Positions 6,375 through 12,731 of a stretch of DNA of 12,782 nt are shown in pieces. Numbering within the stretch: the first letter of the stretch is position 1; the number at the start of each line of letters is the position of its first letter. The translations under genes and the position numbers were made by a program. Origin of the DNA: CAVZLD01 sp964522605 (lineage in GTDB: Bacteria; Planctomycetota; Planctomycetia; Pirellulales; Pirellulaceae); contig CAZFWV010000198.1 of the NCBI GenBank assembly GCA_964522605.1, forward strand, positions 1 through 12,782. The letters run 5' to 3'. The notes under the pieces were generated by a model, which did not search any database, was not told the DNA's origin, and saw nothing but the letters and a program-made list of their open reading frames with translations.

Positions 6375-7261
6375 TACAGTAATCCGTAGCTGGTCAGCGT
6401 TGCGCGCAGGCGTTCCAGTCCGGCTGCGTCGAGCGGCGTCATGGGCAGCCGCAACTCGCCCGTGTCGCGACCGAGCAGTTGCATCGCGGCTTTGATTGGA
6501 ATCGGGTTCGTTGCCAGGGATAACAGGTCGCGGCAGAGTCCAAACAGTTTGCGGTGCCATTGCTGTGCGCCGACCAAGTCTCCGGACTGGAACGTCTGGA
6601 CGAGGGCAATCATGTCGTGGGGAACGATGTTGCCGACCACGGAGATCACTCCTTCCCCGCCGACAGCCAACAGCGGTAGCGTCAGACTGTCATCCCCGCT
6701 CAGGAGCGTCATATTGGTCGTCGCCAGAATCTGGGAGGCCTGATCCAAGGAGCCTGTCGCCTCCTTGACGAGTGTGATGTTGGGGCATTCGGCCAATCGA
6801 ATGAACGTCTCCGGTTCGATGTTCTTTCCGGTGCGGCCGGGGATGTTGTACACGCAGATCGGAATCTCGACGGCTTCGGCCAACGCCCGATAATGCTGGT
6901 AAAACCCTTCCTGCGTGGGCTTGTTGTAGTACGGCGCGACGACCAGTGCCGCGTCGGCCCCCTCGCGCGCCGCCCAACGCGTCAGCCGCAGAGCCTCCGA
7001 TGTGCTGTTCGATCCCGTGCCCGGCATGACCTTGATCCGACCGGCTGCGGCCTGCACAACCTCCGAAATCACCCGCTCATGCTCCTCGTGCGTCAACGTG
7101 GGAGATTCGCCGGTTGTTCCCACCGGACACAAACACGTCGTGCCCGCCTCGATCTGAAACTCCACCTGACGGCGCAGCGCGTCCACATCCACCTGACCGT
7201 CTCGAAAGGGAGTCGCCAGCGCAACGGACATCCCTGCAAAGGCCGAACCGCTTCTCGTCAT
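6374..7261 (-). CDS. dapA: 4-hydroxy-tetrahydrodipicolinate synthase
   Basis: A 295-residue class I aldolase of the diaminopimelate/lysine pathway, condensing pyruvate with aspartate semialdehyde. The features of the family are present: VGTTGESPTL at 47-56 (the two threonines of the active site), YYNKPTQEGFYQHY with Tyr112, VYNIPGRTG with Tyr138 and Arg143, and the Schiff-base lysine K166 in LVKEATGSLDQ. The length is standard. The ATG at 7261 gives the usual short lead (FAGMSVALATPF); an internal ATG at 7231 would cut into the first strand. AGG lies 7 nt upstream of the ATG. The stop overlaps the start of the EIIA-fusion gene, an unusual partner. The related aldolases NanA and KdgD share the fold, but the GTTGES and YNIPGRTG context favours DapA. 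Confidence 0.93.
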   Translation of the reverse strand: MTRSGSAFAGMSVALATPFRDGQVDVDALRRQVEFQIEAGTTCLCPVGTTGESPTLTHEEHERVISEVVQAAAGRIKVMPGTGSNSTSEALRLTRWAAREGADAALVVAPYYNKPTQEGFYQHYRALAEAVEIPICVYNIPGRTGKNIEPETFIRLAECPNITLVKEATGSLDQASQILATTNMTLLSGDDSLTLPLLAVGGEGVISVVGNIVPHDMIALVQTFQSGDLVGAQQWHRKLFGLCRDLLSLATNPIPIKAAMQLLGRDTGELRLPMTPLDAAGLERLRATLTSYGLL

Positions 7262-7613
7262 TGGATTGCCTGTCTTGGGGGGAAAGTTCTTCAGCCGTCA
7301 TCCCGCAAGCGGACCGTCGTGCCGAGCCGTACTTCGTCCCGCGTGAGGCTGATTCGGCACATCATAAGACAGGATGTCGCCGAGGCAAAGGGTGAGTGCG
7401 TCGTCAACCGTCGGGCTGTGGGCGGCGGCCGGGACCGACCCGCCGGGATGGGCTTTGCCGAGCCGGTGCGCCGAATTGGGTGATGACTGATGAATGCCGA
7501 TTGTTGATTTGCGAAGTCGCCGCGGATGCGGGTTAAACGAAAAGCCACTGGGAAGGTATTGTGACTTCATCCGAACCAGCAACCCAAAAACTGCACGACT
7601 TTCGATGATGCGG
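7262..7613. other. 352-bp gene-free gap upstream of dapA
   Basis: This lies between the pdxJ stop and the dapA ATG. Minus-strand frames of 85-94 codons cross it, but their translations are low-complexity, have no ribosome binding site and no recognisable domain. The visible structure is a short 7-bp-stem palindrome (GTGCCGA at 7319-7325 with TCGGCAC at 7354-7360) and a degenerate heptanucleotide tract at 7482-7509. It should contain the dapA promoter, but I cannot place it. Nothing resembles a lysine riboswitch. Confidence 0.55.
7482..7509 (+). repeat. Four degenerate 7-bp units (GNNGANT)
   Basis: Read on the plus strand the tract divides exactly into GATGACT, GATGAAT, GCCGATT and GTTGATT, all fitting GNNGANT. 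The same framework recurs in the arrays at 8338-8377 and 8460-8522. Confidence 0.55.
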
Positions 7614-8324
7614 TCAACGGATCAGGTCCTTCATTTCTCGGACGGCCTGCTGCATCCCCACCATCAGGGCGCGGGCGACAATGCTGTGACCGATGTTCAA
7701 TTCGCACATTTCCTCCAACCGGGCGATCGGCAGGACATTGTGGTAGGTCAAACCGTGACCGGCATGCAGTGTCATCCCGCAACGTCGGATGAGTCGTCCG
7801 GCTTCGGCGAGTCGTTGCAGTTCTGCTTCTCGAGCACCGCCTCGTGTTCGTGCGTAGGATCCGGTGTGCAGCTCAACCGCTTGAGCTCCCAGATCGGCGG
7901 CGGCGCGGATTTGCTCGCCGTCGGGATCGAGGAACAGGCTGACCTCGATTCCGGCACCCCGCAGTTGTTCGATCACGTGGGCAACTTTTTGCGGGGCAGC
8001 AACCACATCCAGTCCCCCTTCCGTGGTCAGCTCTTCACGCCGCTCCGGGACCAGCGTCGCCTGATCGGGAAGGACCTCCAACGCCACCCCGAGAACATCG
8101 TTGTCGCAGGCCAGCTCGAGGTTCAACTTTGCGCGCACGGTCTCTTTCAGCAACCGCAGGTCACGGTCCTGGATGTGACGGCGGTCTTCGCGCAGGTGGA
8201 TCGTAATCCCGTCGGCTCCTCCCAGTTCCGCCATTGCCGCGGCCCAGACCGGATCCGGCTCGTCGGCCTTCCGTGCCTGGCGGACGGTCGCCACGTGATC
8301 GATGTTAACGCCTAGTTGTGCCAT
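7614..8324 (-). CDS. pdxJ: Pyridoxine 5'-phosphate synthase
   Basis: A 236-residue TIM-barrel enzyme that condenses 1-deoxyxylulose 5-phosphate with 3-amino-2-oxopropyl phosphate to form pyridoxine 5'-phosphate in the DXP-dependent vitamin B6 route. Family motifs run the whole length: NIDHVATVRQAR at 7-18, GITIHLREDRRHI at 39-51 with H43, LNLELA with E70, PERREELTTEGGLDV at 93-107, VELHTGSYA, LHAGHGLTYHNV with H190, and ELNIGHSIVARAL. The three catalytic positions (H43, E70, H190) are all present. The ATG at 8324 is preceded by GAGGAA at a spacing of 9 nt and starts the family N-terminus directly. The heptanucleotide array begins just upstream of this ribosome binding site. Confidence 0.96.
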   Translation of the reverse strand: MAQLGVNIDHVATVRQARKADEPDPVWAAAMAELGGADGITIHLREDRRHIQDRDLRLLKETVRAKLNLELACDNDVLGVALEVLPDQATLVPERREELTTEGGLDVVAAPQKVAHVIEQLRGAGIEVSLFLDPDGEQIRAAADLGAQAVELHTGSYARTRGGAREAELQRLAEAGRLIRRCGMTLHAGHGLTYHNVLPIARLEEMCELNIGHSIVARALMVGMQQAVREMKDLIR

Positions 8325-8337
8325 GGTTGAGGGTTCC

Positions 8338-8377
8338 TCAGGCTGGAGACTGCAGGCTGGAGGCTGGAGACTGGAGG
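8338..8377 (+). repeat. Heptanucleotide array A
   Basis: On the plus strand this is successive 7-mers TCAGGCT, GGAGACT, GCAGGCT, GGAGGCT, GGAGACT and a final partial GGAGGT. It lies in the leader of pdxJ, in opposite orientation to array B. GGCTGGAGACTGGAGG at 8362-8377 is the exact reverse complement of 8462-8477, so the two arrays can pair as a hairpin. Confidence 0.85.
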
Positions 8378-8457
8378 TAAGAGAAGAGGATGAAGAACCA
8401 GGAGGACCAGACCGTGAAAGAACACCAGCTCATCAAAACCGACGGCCGTCTTCTCCT

Positions 8458-9498
8458 TTAGCCTCCAGTCTCCAGCCTAAAGCCTACCTCCTCCAGCCTC
8501 CAGCCTCCAGCCTCCAGCCTACTTCCCAATTCCGCCCCGTGATTTGCGACGGCCGAGATCGTCACGACTGCGGCGTCCGGGCTGCGGAGTAACTCGGATT
8601 GGCACCAGGCCACGAAATCTTCTGCCGCCGGTTCGTTGGGTAGCAAGGCGAACAGCGTGGGGCCCCAGGAACTCTGGCCGACTCCCGAGACTCCTCGACG
8701 GCGGATCGCATCGACCCAGTCCTGGAGCAGTCGGTTCGCGAACGGGCCACCTTGTTGTTTCGCAAAGCAGAGTCCAGCTTGAATTCCGTACTGGTAGACG
8801 CTTTCGCCGAAGTCGTCCAATTGTCCGGCTCGTGCGGCCGGCAACATCGATTGCCGCACCAAGTCGAGCAGCTGATCGGTGACTCGAGACGGCACGGCGG
8901 GCAGACGTGCGAAGGCGTTGTTTTCGGCCTCCCCCCACAATCCGAGTTCTCGCTGCGGACGCATCAACACGATGCGCCACTCGCGGGGAAGTTCCACCCG
9001 CTCCGCCAACGGAGCCAGCGTCTCGTCGGAAGACTTTCCCAGCTCAAACAACAAGCCACCCAGGGCGAAACCGTGCGTCCCAATACTCGATCGTCGGCCA
9101 CGACCTACTGCCCGGGCAAGATCCCGCAGCGGTCGATCCTGCCCGGAGCACTGCCGATCCAGCAGCGTCGCGACGCACAGGCCCAATTGGGTTCCGACGC
9201 CAAGACCGACGTGGGTGGGTGGGGCGGCAACCACGCGCAGTCGGCAGGCGGGCAGTTCCGGCTGCTGCACGTACTGCTGCCATCGTTGGGCGAATTCGCG
9301 GATCCGATCCGCGAGCGGACCGTCCACCCGGAACCGTTCCGCGGGTTCTACTTCCAGCCGTAGTTCCGGTTGCTTCACCATCAATCCGACACCTCCGTAC
9401 CGCGGCACATTCGGGTTGCCGAAGGAAAGCAGTCCGAAATGCAGGCGACTGGAGGCACGGATTTGTCGTTTTTCGTCAGCTTCCAAACGCAACCTCAA
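8458..9498 (-). CDS. Beta-ribofuranosylaminobenzene 5'-phosphate (beta-RFAP) synthase family protein
   Basis: A protein of up to 346 residues of the GHMP-kinase-like superfamily. Family features: SSRLHFGLLSFG at 17-27 followed by RYGGVGLMV at 33-41, the glycine-rich PTHVGLGVGTQLGLCVA at 94-110, GRGRRSSIGTHGFALGG at 132-148, and GVSGVGQSSWGPTLFAL at 269-285. In archaea and methylotrophs the enzyme (MptG in methanogens) couples p-aminobenzoate to PRPP with loss of CO2, the committed step to the pterin-linked arylamine of (tetrahydro)methanopterin. pabA and pabB lie upstream, which fits. The start is uncertain: the frame has no ATG, and TTG codons at 9498, 9492 and 9486 are candidates without a clear ribosome binding site. 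The last 20 or so residues (RLEAGGW, RLEEVGF, RLETGG) are the translation of a DNA heptanucleotide array, so the native C-terminus was probably near residue 325. Confidence 0.85.
   Translation of the reverse strand: MRLRLEADEKRQIRASSRLHFGLLSFGNPNVPRYGGVGLMVKQPELRLEVEPAERFRVDGPLADRIREFAQRWQQYVQQPELPACRLRVVAAPPTHVGLGVGTQLGLCVATLLDRQCSGQDRPLRDLARAVGRGRRSSIGTHGFALGGLLFELGKSSDETLAPLAERVELPREWRIVLMRPQRELGLWGEAENNAFARLPAVPSRVTDQLLDLVRQSMLPAARAGQLDDFGESVYQYGIQAGLCFAKQQGGPFANRLLQDWVDAIRRRGVSGVGQSSWGPTLFALLPNEPAAEDFVAWCQSELLRSPDAAVVTISAVANHGAELGSRLEAGGWRLEEVGFRLETGG
8460..8522 (-). repeat. Heptanucleotide array B, inside the end of the beta-RFAP synthase gene
   Basis: On the minus strand this is nine 7-mers in register: GTAGGCT, GGAGGCT three times, GGAGGAG, GTAGGCT, TTAGGCT, GGAGACT and GGAGGCT. 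The last T is the first base of the gene's TAA stop. Because 7 is not a multiple of 3, the frame cycles through the unit and gives a seven-residue peptide repeat. Confidence 0.9.
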
Positions 9499-9611
9499 AC
9501 GTGTAACGGCCAGACGGGAATATGGGGGCAGGTACCACTCTTACGGCGTCGCCTGCTTGGGTCGACCGGCGACTCAGGGATGACTCAAAAATAACTTCGC
9601 ATCTCGGTTCT

Positions 9612-9717
9612 CTCGTTTAACCGCGTGCCCAGCGGGCCGCGAGAGATTTCCCCGTACTCGTGGCGCGTTGCCCACGCGGTTCGTACGCGCGGGGCGTTGC
9701 CCACGCGGTTAAACGAG
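9612..9717. repeat. Palindromic element between the DUF447 and beta-RFAP synthase genes
   Basis: CTCGTTTAACCGCGTG at 9612-9627 is the exact reverse complement of 9702-9717. The 17-bp GCGTTGCCCACGCGGTT also occurs twice directly, at 9665-9681 and 9694-9710 (29-bp period), each copy containing its own GCGT/ACGC palindrome. The element starts about 22 bp after the DUF447 stop. It is probably a REP-like repeat and may end or protect the DUF447 transcript. Confidence 0.75.
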
Positions 9718-9738
9718 GAAAGTCTCTCGAAGTTGTTC

Positions 9739-10308
9739 CTAAGGTGTCCGGGAATCATTTTGCACGTAAGCGAGCAGGAACTCAAACGCGCGCCGCTCCT
9801 GATCGCCGGCCGTTTTTTCTACGAGGACGGCCAGTTGCTCCATCTGGGCGAGGATCTCTTCGCGCGGGATCCAACGCAGACGAGTTGCCAGAATTGCAGC
9901 CTCAACCACGGCATGCTTAGCCCGATTGAAGCCAAAGAAATCGCGCAGCCGGCCCGAATCTACGATCTGACAATCGGCCACTGCGCGCGGTGAGCACTCC
10001 TCCAGGTTCCGGACGCGGAAGGCGTACCATCGGCAAGCCTCTGCGAGGATTCGACCGCGGACCGCGGTCGCCTGAATCAGCGAGGGCAGTGGGTCGACGT
10101 TTCCGACGGCGGCCCGAGCCAGCAACTCCACATCGTCCGTGACGTGGAAAACGCCTTCTCCCGATCGTCGCAGATTTCCCAGGGTGGTCGAATCCTGATA
10201 CGGTCGCAGGCAGAGTCGCGTGATCGATCGATCGACTTCCGGGCCCATCGGCGCGATGTTCGTCGTGTCATCTTCGTTGATCGTGGTGACAATGCCTTCC
10301 AGAATCAC
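9739..10308 (-). CDS. DUF447 family protein (flavin-reductase-like split-barrel fold)
   Basis: A 189-residue protein beginning MILEGIVTTINEDDTTNIAPMGP, which I recognise as the start of the DUF447 family. That family is shared between methanogenic archaea and bacteria carrying H4MPT-linked C1 genes, and is thought to have an FMN-binding split-barrel fold. No enzymatic activity is assigned to the family that I know of. GTG at 10308 is chosen because TAGGAG lies 9 nt upstream and the family N-terminus starts exactly there. It sits between pabA and the beta-RFAP synthase gene, pointing to methanopterin synthesis or use. The gap to pabA is 214 bp and contains an inverted-repeat element, so it may have its own promoter. 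Confidence 0.85.
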   Translation of the reverse strand: MILEGIVTTINEDDTTNIAPMGPEVDRSITRLCLRPYQDSTTLGNLRRSGEGVFHVTDDVELLARAAVGNVDPLPSLIQATAVRGRILAEACRWYAFRVRNLEECSPRAVADCQIVDSGRLRDFFGFNRAKHAVVEAAILATRLRWIPREEILAQMEQLAVLVEKTAGDQERRAFEFLLAYVQNDSRTP

Positions 10309-10317
10309 GCGTGAGAA

Positions 10318-10323
10318 CTCCTA
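10318..10323 (-). promoter_or_regulatory. Ribosome binding site supporting the GTG start of the DUF447 gene
   Basis: TAGGAG on the minus strand, 9 nt before GTG at 10308-10306. It fixes the start at the first residue of the conserved family N-terminus. Confidence 0.65.
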
Positions 10324-10354
10324 CACGACGGGGCGGCGATGCCCGGGCTGCCCT

Positions 10355-10520
10355 GGGTGCATGTCCGCTTCTGTGGATTTGACCTGCGATTCGAAGGGTG
10401 AGTAGGTAGACCTGGAGATGGTGTGAAGTCTCCGTTGGATGACCTGGGACCTCGACCCCCACGATTCTCCAGTTGACTTTTCTGACCGTAGCGCAAGTCG
10501 GCAGAAGCTGACATGCACCC
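10355..10520. mobile_element. 166-bp MITE-like element with 19-bp inverted ends
   Basis: GGGTGCATGTCCGCTTCTG at 10355-10373 matches the reverse complement of 10502-10520 with one mismatch. The inner flanks also show weak pairing. It occupies most of the pabA to DUF447 gap and ends 2 bp from the pabA stop codon. No gene and no target duplication are visible inside or beside it. A non-autonomous element or a large hairpin of regulatory use are both possible. Confidence 0.6.
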
Positions 10521-10522
10521 GG

Positions 10523-11182
10523 CTACCCTTCTGTAGTCGTTAGGTTTTCTTCGGCTCGCAGCGTTGATACCGGGCCCTCGTCCTCGAGTGTCGGCAGTGG
10601 TTGGTTGGGTTTCAAGCCAATCCGTTCCAGGAACGCGGCCAGCAGGACATACCCGTGCGAGGTCAGAATCGACTCCGGATGGAACTGCCAGCCTACGATC
10701 GGTCGACTGCGGTGTTCCAGCGCCATGAGCGTTCCGTCGGCGGTGAAGGCGGTCGGGAACAGCTCGCGGGGCAGTGTTTCGGGATCGACGACCAGGGAAT
10801 GGTACCGAGCAACCGACAGCGGGTCAGGTAGACCGGCAAAAAGGCCTTCGCCGCGATGGCGGATTTCGCTCGTCCGACCATGCATCGGCTCTCGTGCACG
10901 GATGATGGAAGCCCCAAAGGCGGCAGCAATGGTCTGGTGTCCCAGACAGACCCCGAGAATCGGGATCTCACGAGACAGCTGCTGAACCAAGGCCAGCGAT
11001 CGACCGGCTTCGTGCGGAGACTTCGGGCCGGGCGACAGAACCATCGCGTCGACGGCCATGCGGCGGACCTCCTCGATCTCGACCGCATCGTTGCGTAGGA
11101 CGCATGTTTCCTGACCCAGCCGGCGAAAATAGCGGGCCAAATTGTGAACGAAGCTGTCGTAGTTATCAATCAGCAGAATCAT
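10523..11182 (-). CDS. pabA: Aminodeoxychorismate synthase glutamine amidotransferase component
   Basis: A 219-residue class I glutamine amidotransferase that supplies ammonia to PabB. Catalytic residues are visible: C79 in ILGVCLGHQ, and H168 and E170 in WQFHPES. MILLIDNYDSF at the N-terminus, MHGRTS at 100-105 and RYHSLVV at 126-132 are characteristic of PabA/TrpG. Its ATG overlaps the stop of the PabB gene (ATGA), so the two subunits are translationally coupled. Pairing with a PabB-type partner rather than TrpE argues for PabA, though in many bacteria one such subunit serves both enzymes. The last 25 or so residues (from about 194) extend past the usual end and are acidic, of no known role. 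Confidence 0.93.
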   Translation of the reverse strand: MILLIDNYDSFVHNLARYFRRLGQETCVLRNDAVEIEEVRRMAVDAMVLSPGPKSPHEAGRSLALVQQLSREIPILGVCLGHQTIAAAFGASIIRAREPMHGRTSEIRHRGEGLFAGLPDPLSVARYHSLVVDPETLPRELFPTAFTADGTLMALEHRSRPIVGWQFHPESILTSHGYVLLAAFLERIGLKPNQPLPTLEDEGPVSTLRAEENLTTTEG

Positions 11183-12630
11183 GGCTTCTCAGGCAGAACG
11201 GCGCGCAGCAGTCCTTCAGCTTTGTGCCAGGTCTCGGCGTATTCTTGCCGCGGGTCGGACTGGGCAACAATCCCCCCACCCACGGACAGTTGCCACCACC
11301 CTTGGGCGACCGTAATGGTTCGGATCAAAATGTTTACATCGAGGGTTCCGTCGGGTGACAGGAACCCCAGGGAACCGCAGTAGGCGCCGCGCGCATGCGG
11401 TTCCAGTTCGGAAATAACCTCCATGGCCCGGACTTTGGGTGCTCCGGTAATCGAGCCGCCCGGGAACGCGGCGCGCAGCAAGTCAATTGTCGTTCGGTCC
11501 TCGGCCAGTTGGCCCCGAACGACGGACACCAGGTGTTGGACGAATTCGTAGGTTTCCACGGCACACAGTTGCTCCACGCGAACGCTGTCCGGCCGACAGA
11601 CACGCGACAGATCATTGCGCAACAGGTCGACGATCATCACGTTTTCCGCGCGGTCCTTAGTGCTCTCGCGGAGCTCGTCGCGGCTGAACAGATCCACCTC
11701 CGGACGATGAACTCGCGGCCGCGTTCCCTTAATCGGGCGGGTCTCGACCTGACCTTGTTGGACGCGCAAGAAGCGTTCGGGAGAGGCGCTGACAATCTGA
11801 ATCTCGCCCAGGTCGAAGTACGCGGCAAAGGTCGCCGGGTTGCAGCGTCGCAGCCGGAGATACAGAGAGACCGCATCCTCCGCAGCCGGATACAGCAGTC
11901 GTTGAGCCAAGTTCGCCTGGAACAGATCCCCGGCCAAAATGTAGTCGATTGTCGCCTGAACCGCCTGCAGGTAGCCCGCCTCAGAAAAATTACTCCACAG
12001 CCCCGCTCGAGGGCCAACCGGATAGTGGGGCGACCGGCTTACCAATTCCGGTCGGAAGCTGACCGACGGCCGGCGCACCACCTGAAGGGGATCGCGCGCC
12101 AGCCACGACTGAAATTGCTGAATCCGATCGGCCGCCCGTCGGCGACGACCTTCCGCCGTCGATTCCGGCCATCCCTGCGAGATGATCCAGCCTTGGGATT
12201 GACAGTGATCGAAAGCCAGGACAACGTCGTAAAGTCCCATCGCGAGCGCCGGTACGGGGAACTCCTCGTAACGCGACCGCGGCAGTTGCTCCAGGCTGCG
12301 TGCCAGATCGTACGAGAGCAGTCCGGCCGCACCCCCTTGAAATTCCGGCAGGTCCGACCGCGGGCGGATCGGGCATGCTGCGAGTGCGGCTTCGAGCGAT
12401 CCAAGGGCTTCACGACCGTCGGCCGGTATCGACAAGAAACGAAACGGATCGGCGGTGATGTAGGAATACCGGCCCAAATGCGAATGGGGCAAGGCACTGT
12501 CCAGAAACAGACAGTGCGGCCGGTCACACAGCCGCTGAAAAGCATCCACAGGACGAAGTTCCGACGGCAAGGGTACAACCAGTGATTCGAATGAGCCGTC
12601 AGTGGATCTCTCAAGATCGGTCACGTGCAA
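11179..12630 (-). CDS. pabB: Aminodeoxychorismate synthase component I
   Basis: A 483-residue chorismate-utilising enzyme (from TTG at 12630) that aminates chorismate to 4-amino-4-deoxychorismate using ammonia from PabA; a lyase (PabC, not in this window) then gives p-aminobenzoate. The decisive motif is RPIKGTRPR: the lysine (K301) is the PabB-type active-site residue where TrpE has alanine. The other chorismate-binding signatures are present: ASPERFL, ESTKDRAENVMIVDLLRNDL and FPGGSITGAPK. An N-terminal domain with GRYSYITADP precedes them. Start: the frame is open to a TTG at 12765, but those first residues lie in a dispersed repeat and resemble nothing in PabB. TTG at 12630 has TAAGG 5 nt upstream and gives the usual N-terminal length; GTG at 12624 is an alternative. 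Confidence 0.93.
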   Translation of the reverse strand: MHVTDLERSTDGSFESLVVPLPSELRPVDAFQRLCDRPHCLFLDSALPHSHLGRYSYITADPFRFLSIPADGREALGSLEAALAACPIRPRSDLPEFQGGAAGLLSYDLARSLEQLPRSRYEEFPVPALAMGLYDVVLAFDHCQSQGWIISQGWPESTAEGRRRRAADRIQQFQSWLARDPLQVVRRPSVSFRPELVSRSPHYPVGPRAGLWSNFSEAGYLQAVQATIDYILAGDLFQANLAQRLLYPAAEDAVSLYLRLRRCNPATFAAYFDLGEIQIVSASPERFLRVQQGQVETRPIKGTRPRVHRPEVDLFSRDELRESTKDRAENVMIVDLLRNDLSRVCRPDSVRVEQLCAVETYEFVQHLVSVVRGQLAEDRTTIDLLRAAFPGGSITGAPKVRAMEVISELEPHARGAYCGSLGFLSPDGTLDVNILIRTITVAQGWWQLSVGGGIVAQSDPRQEYAETWHKAEGLLRAVLPEKP

Positions 12631-12731
12631 CCGCGCCTTACTTATCGAGGGGTTCTGGACGTGTGGATTGTCTCGGGCACGGCTCACAAACAAGTTGCCC
12701 GTTTTCGATCGTCTGTCGGGAGAGTGACACT

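Noticed and set aside
7298..7582. 94-codon minus-strand frame between pdxJ and dapA
   Set aside because: No ribosome binding site, no recognisable domain and composition typical of random GC-rich translation. The overlapping 85-codon frame at 7291-7548 is no better.
7262..7613. Lysine riboswitch upstream of dapA
   Set aside because: Only a weak 7-bp stem is visible. I find no multi-helix arrangement or conserved core resembling the lysine aptamer.
8338..8522. CRISPR array
   Set aside because: The units are contiguous 7-mers without spacers and there are no cas genes. It is a simple tandem repeat.
9585..9785. Small 66-codon minus-strand frame upstream of the beta-RFAP synthase gene
   Set aside because: It is the palindromic element at 9612-9717 plus the end of the DUF447 gene read out of frame.
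11179..12630. Anthranilate synthase component I (trpE) instead of pabB
   Set aside because: The motif reads PIKGTRPR with lysine, the PabB form. TrpE has alanine at that position and no other trp gene is nearby.
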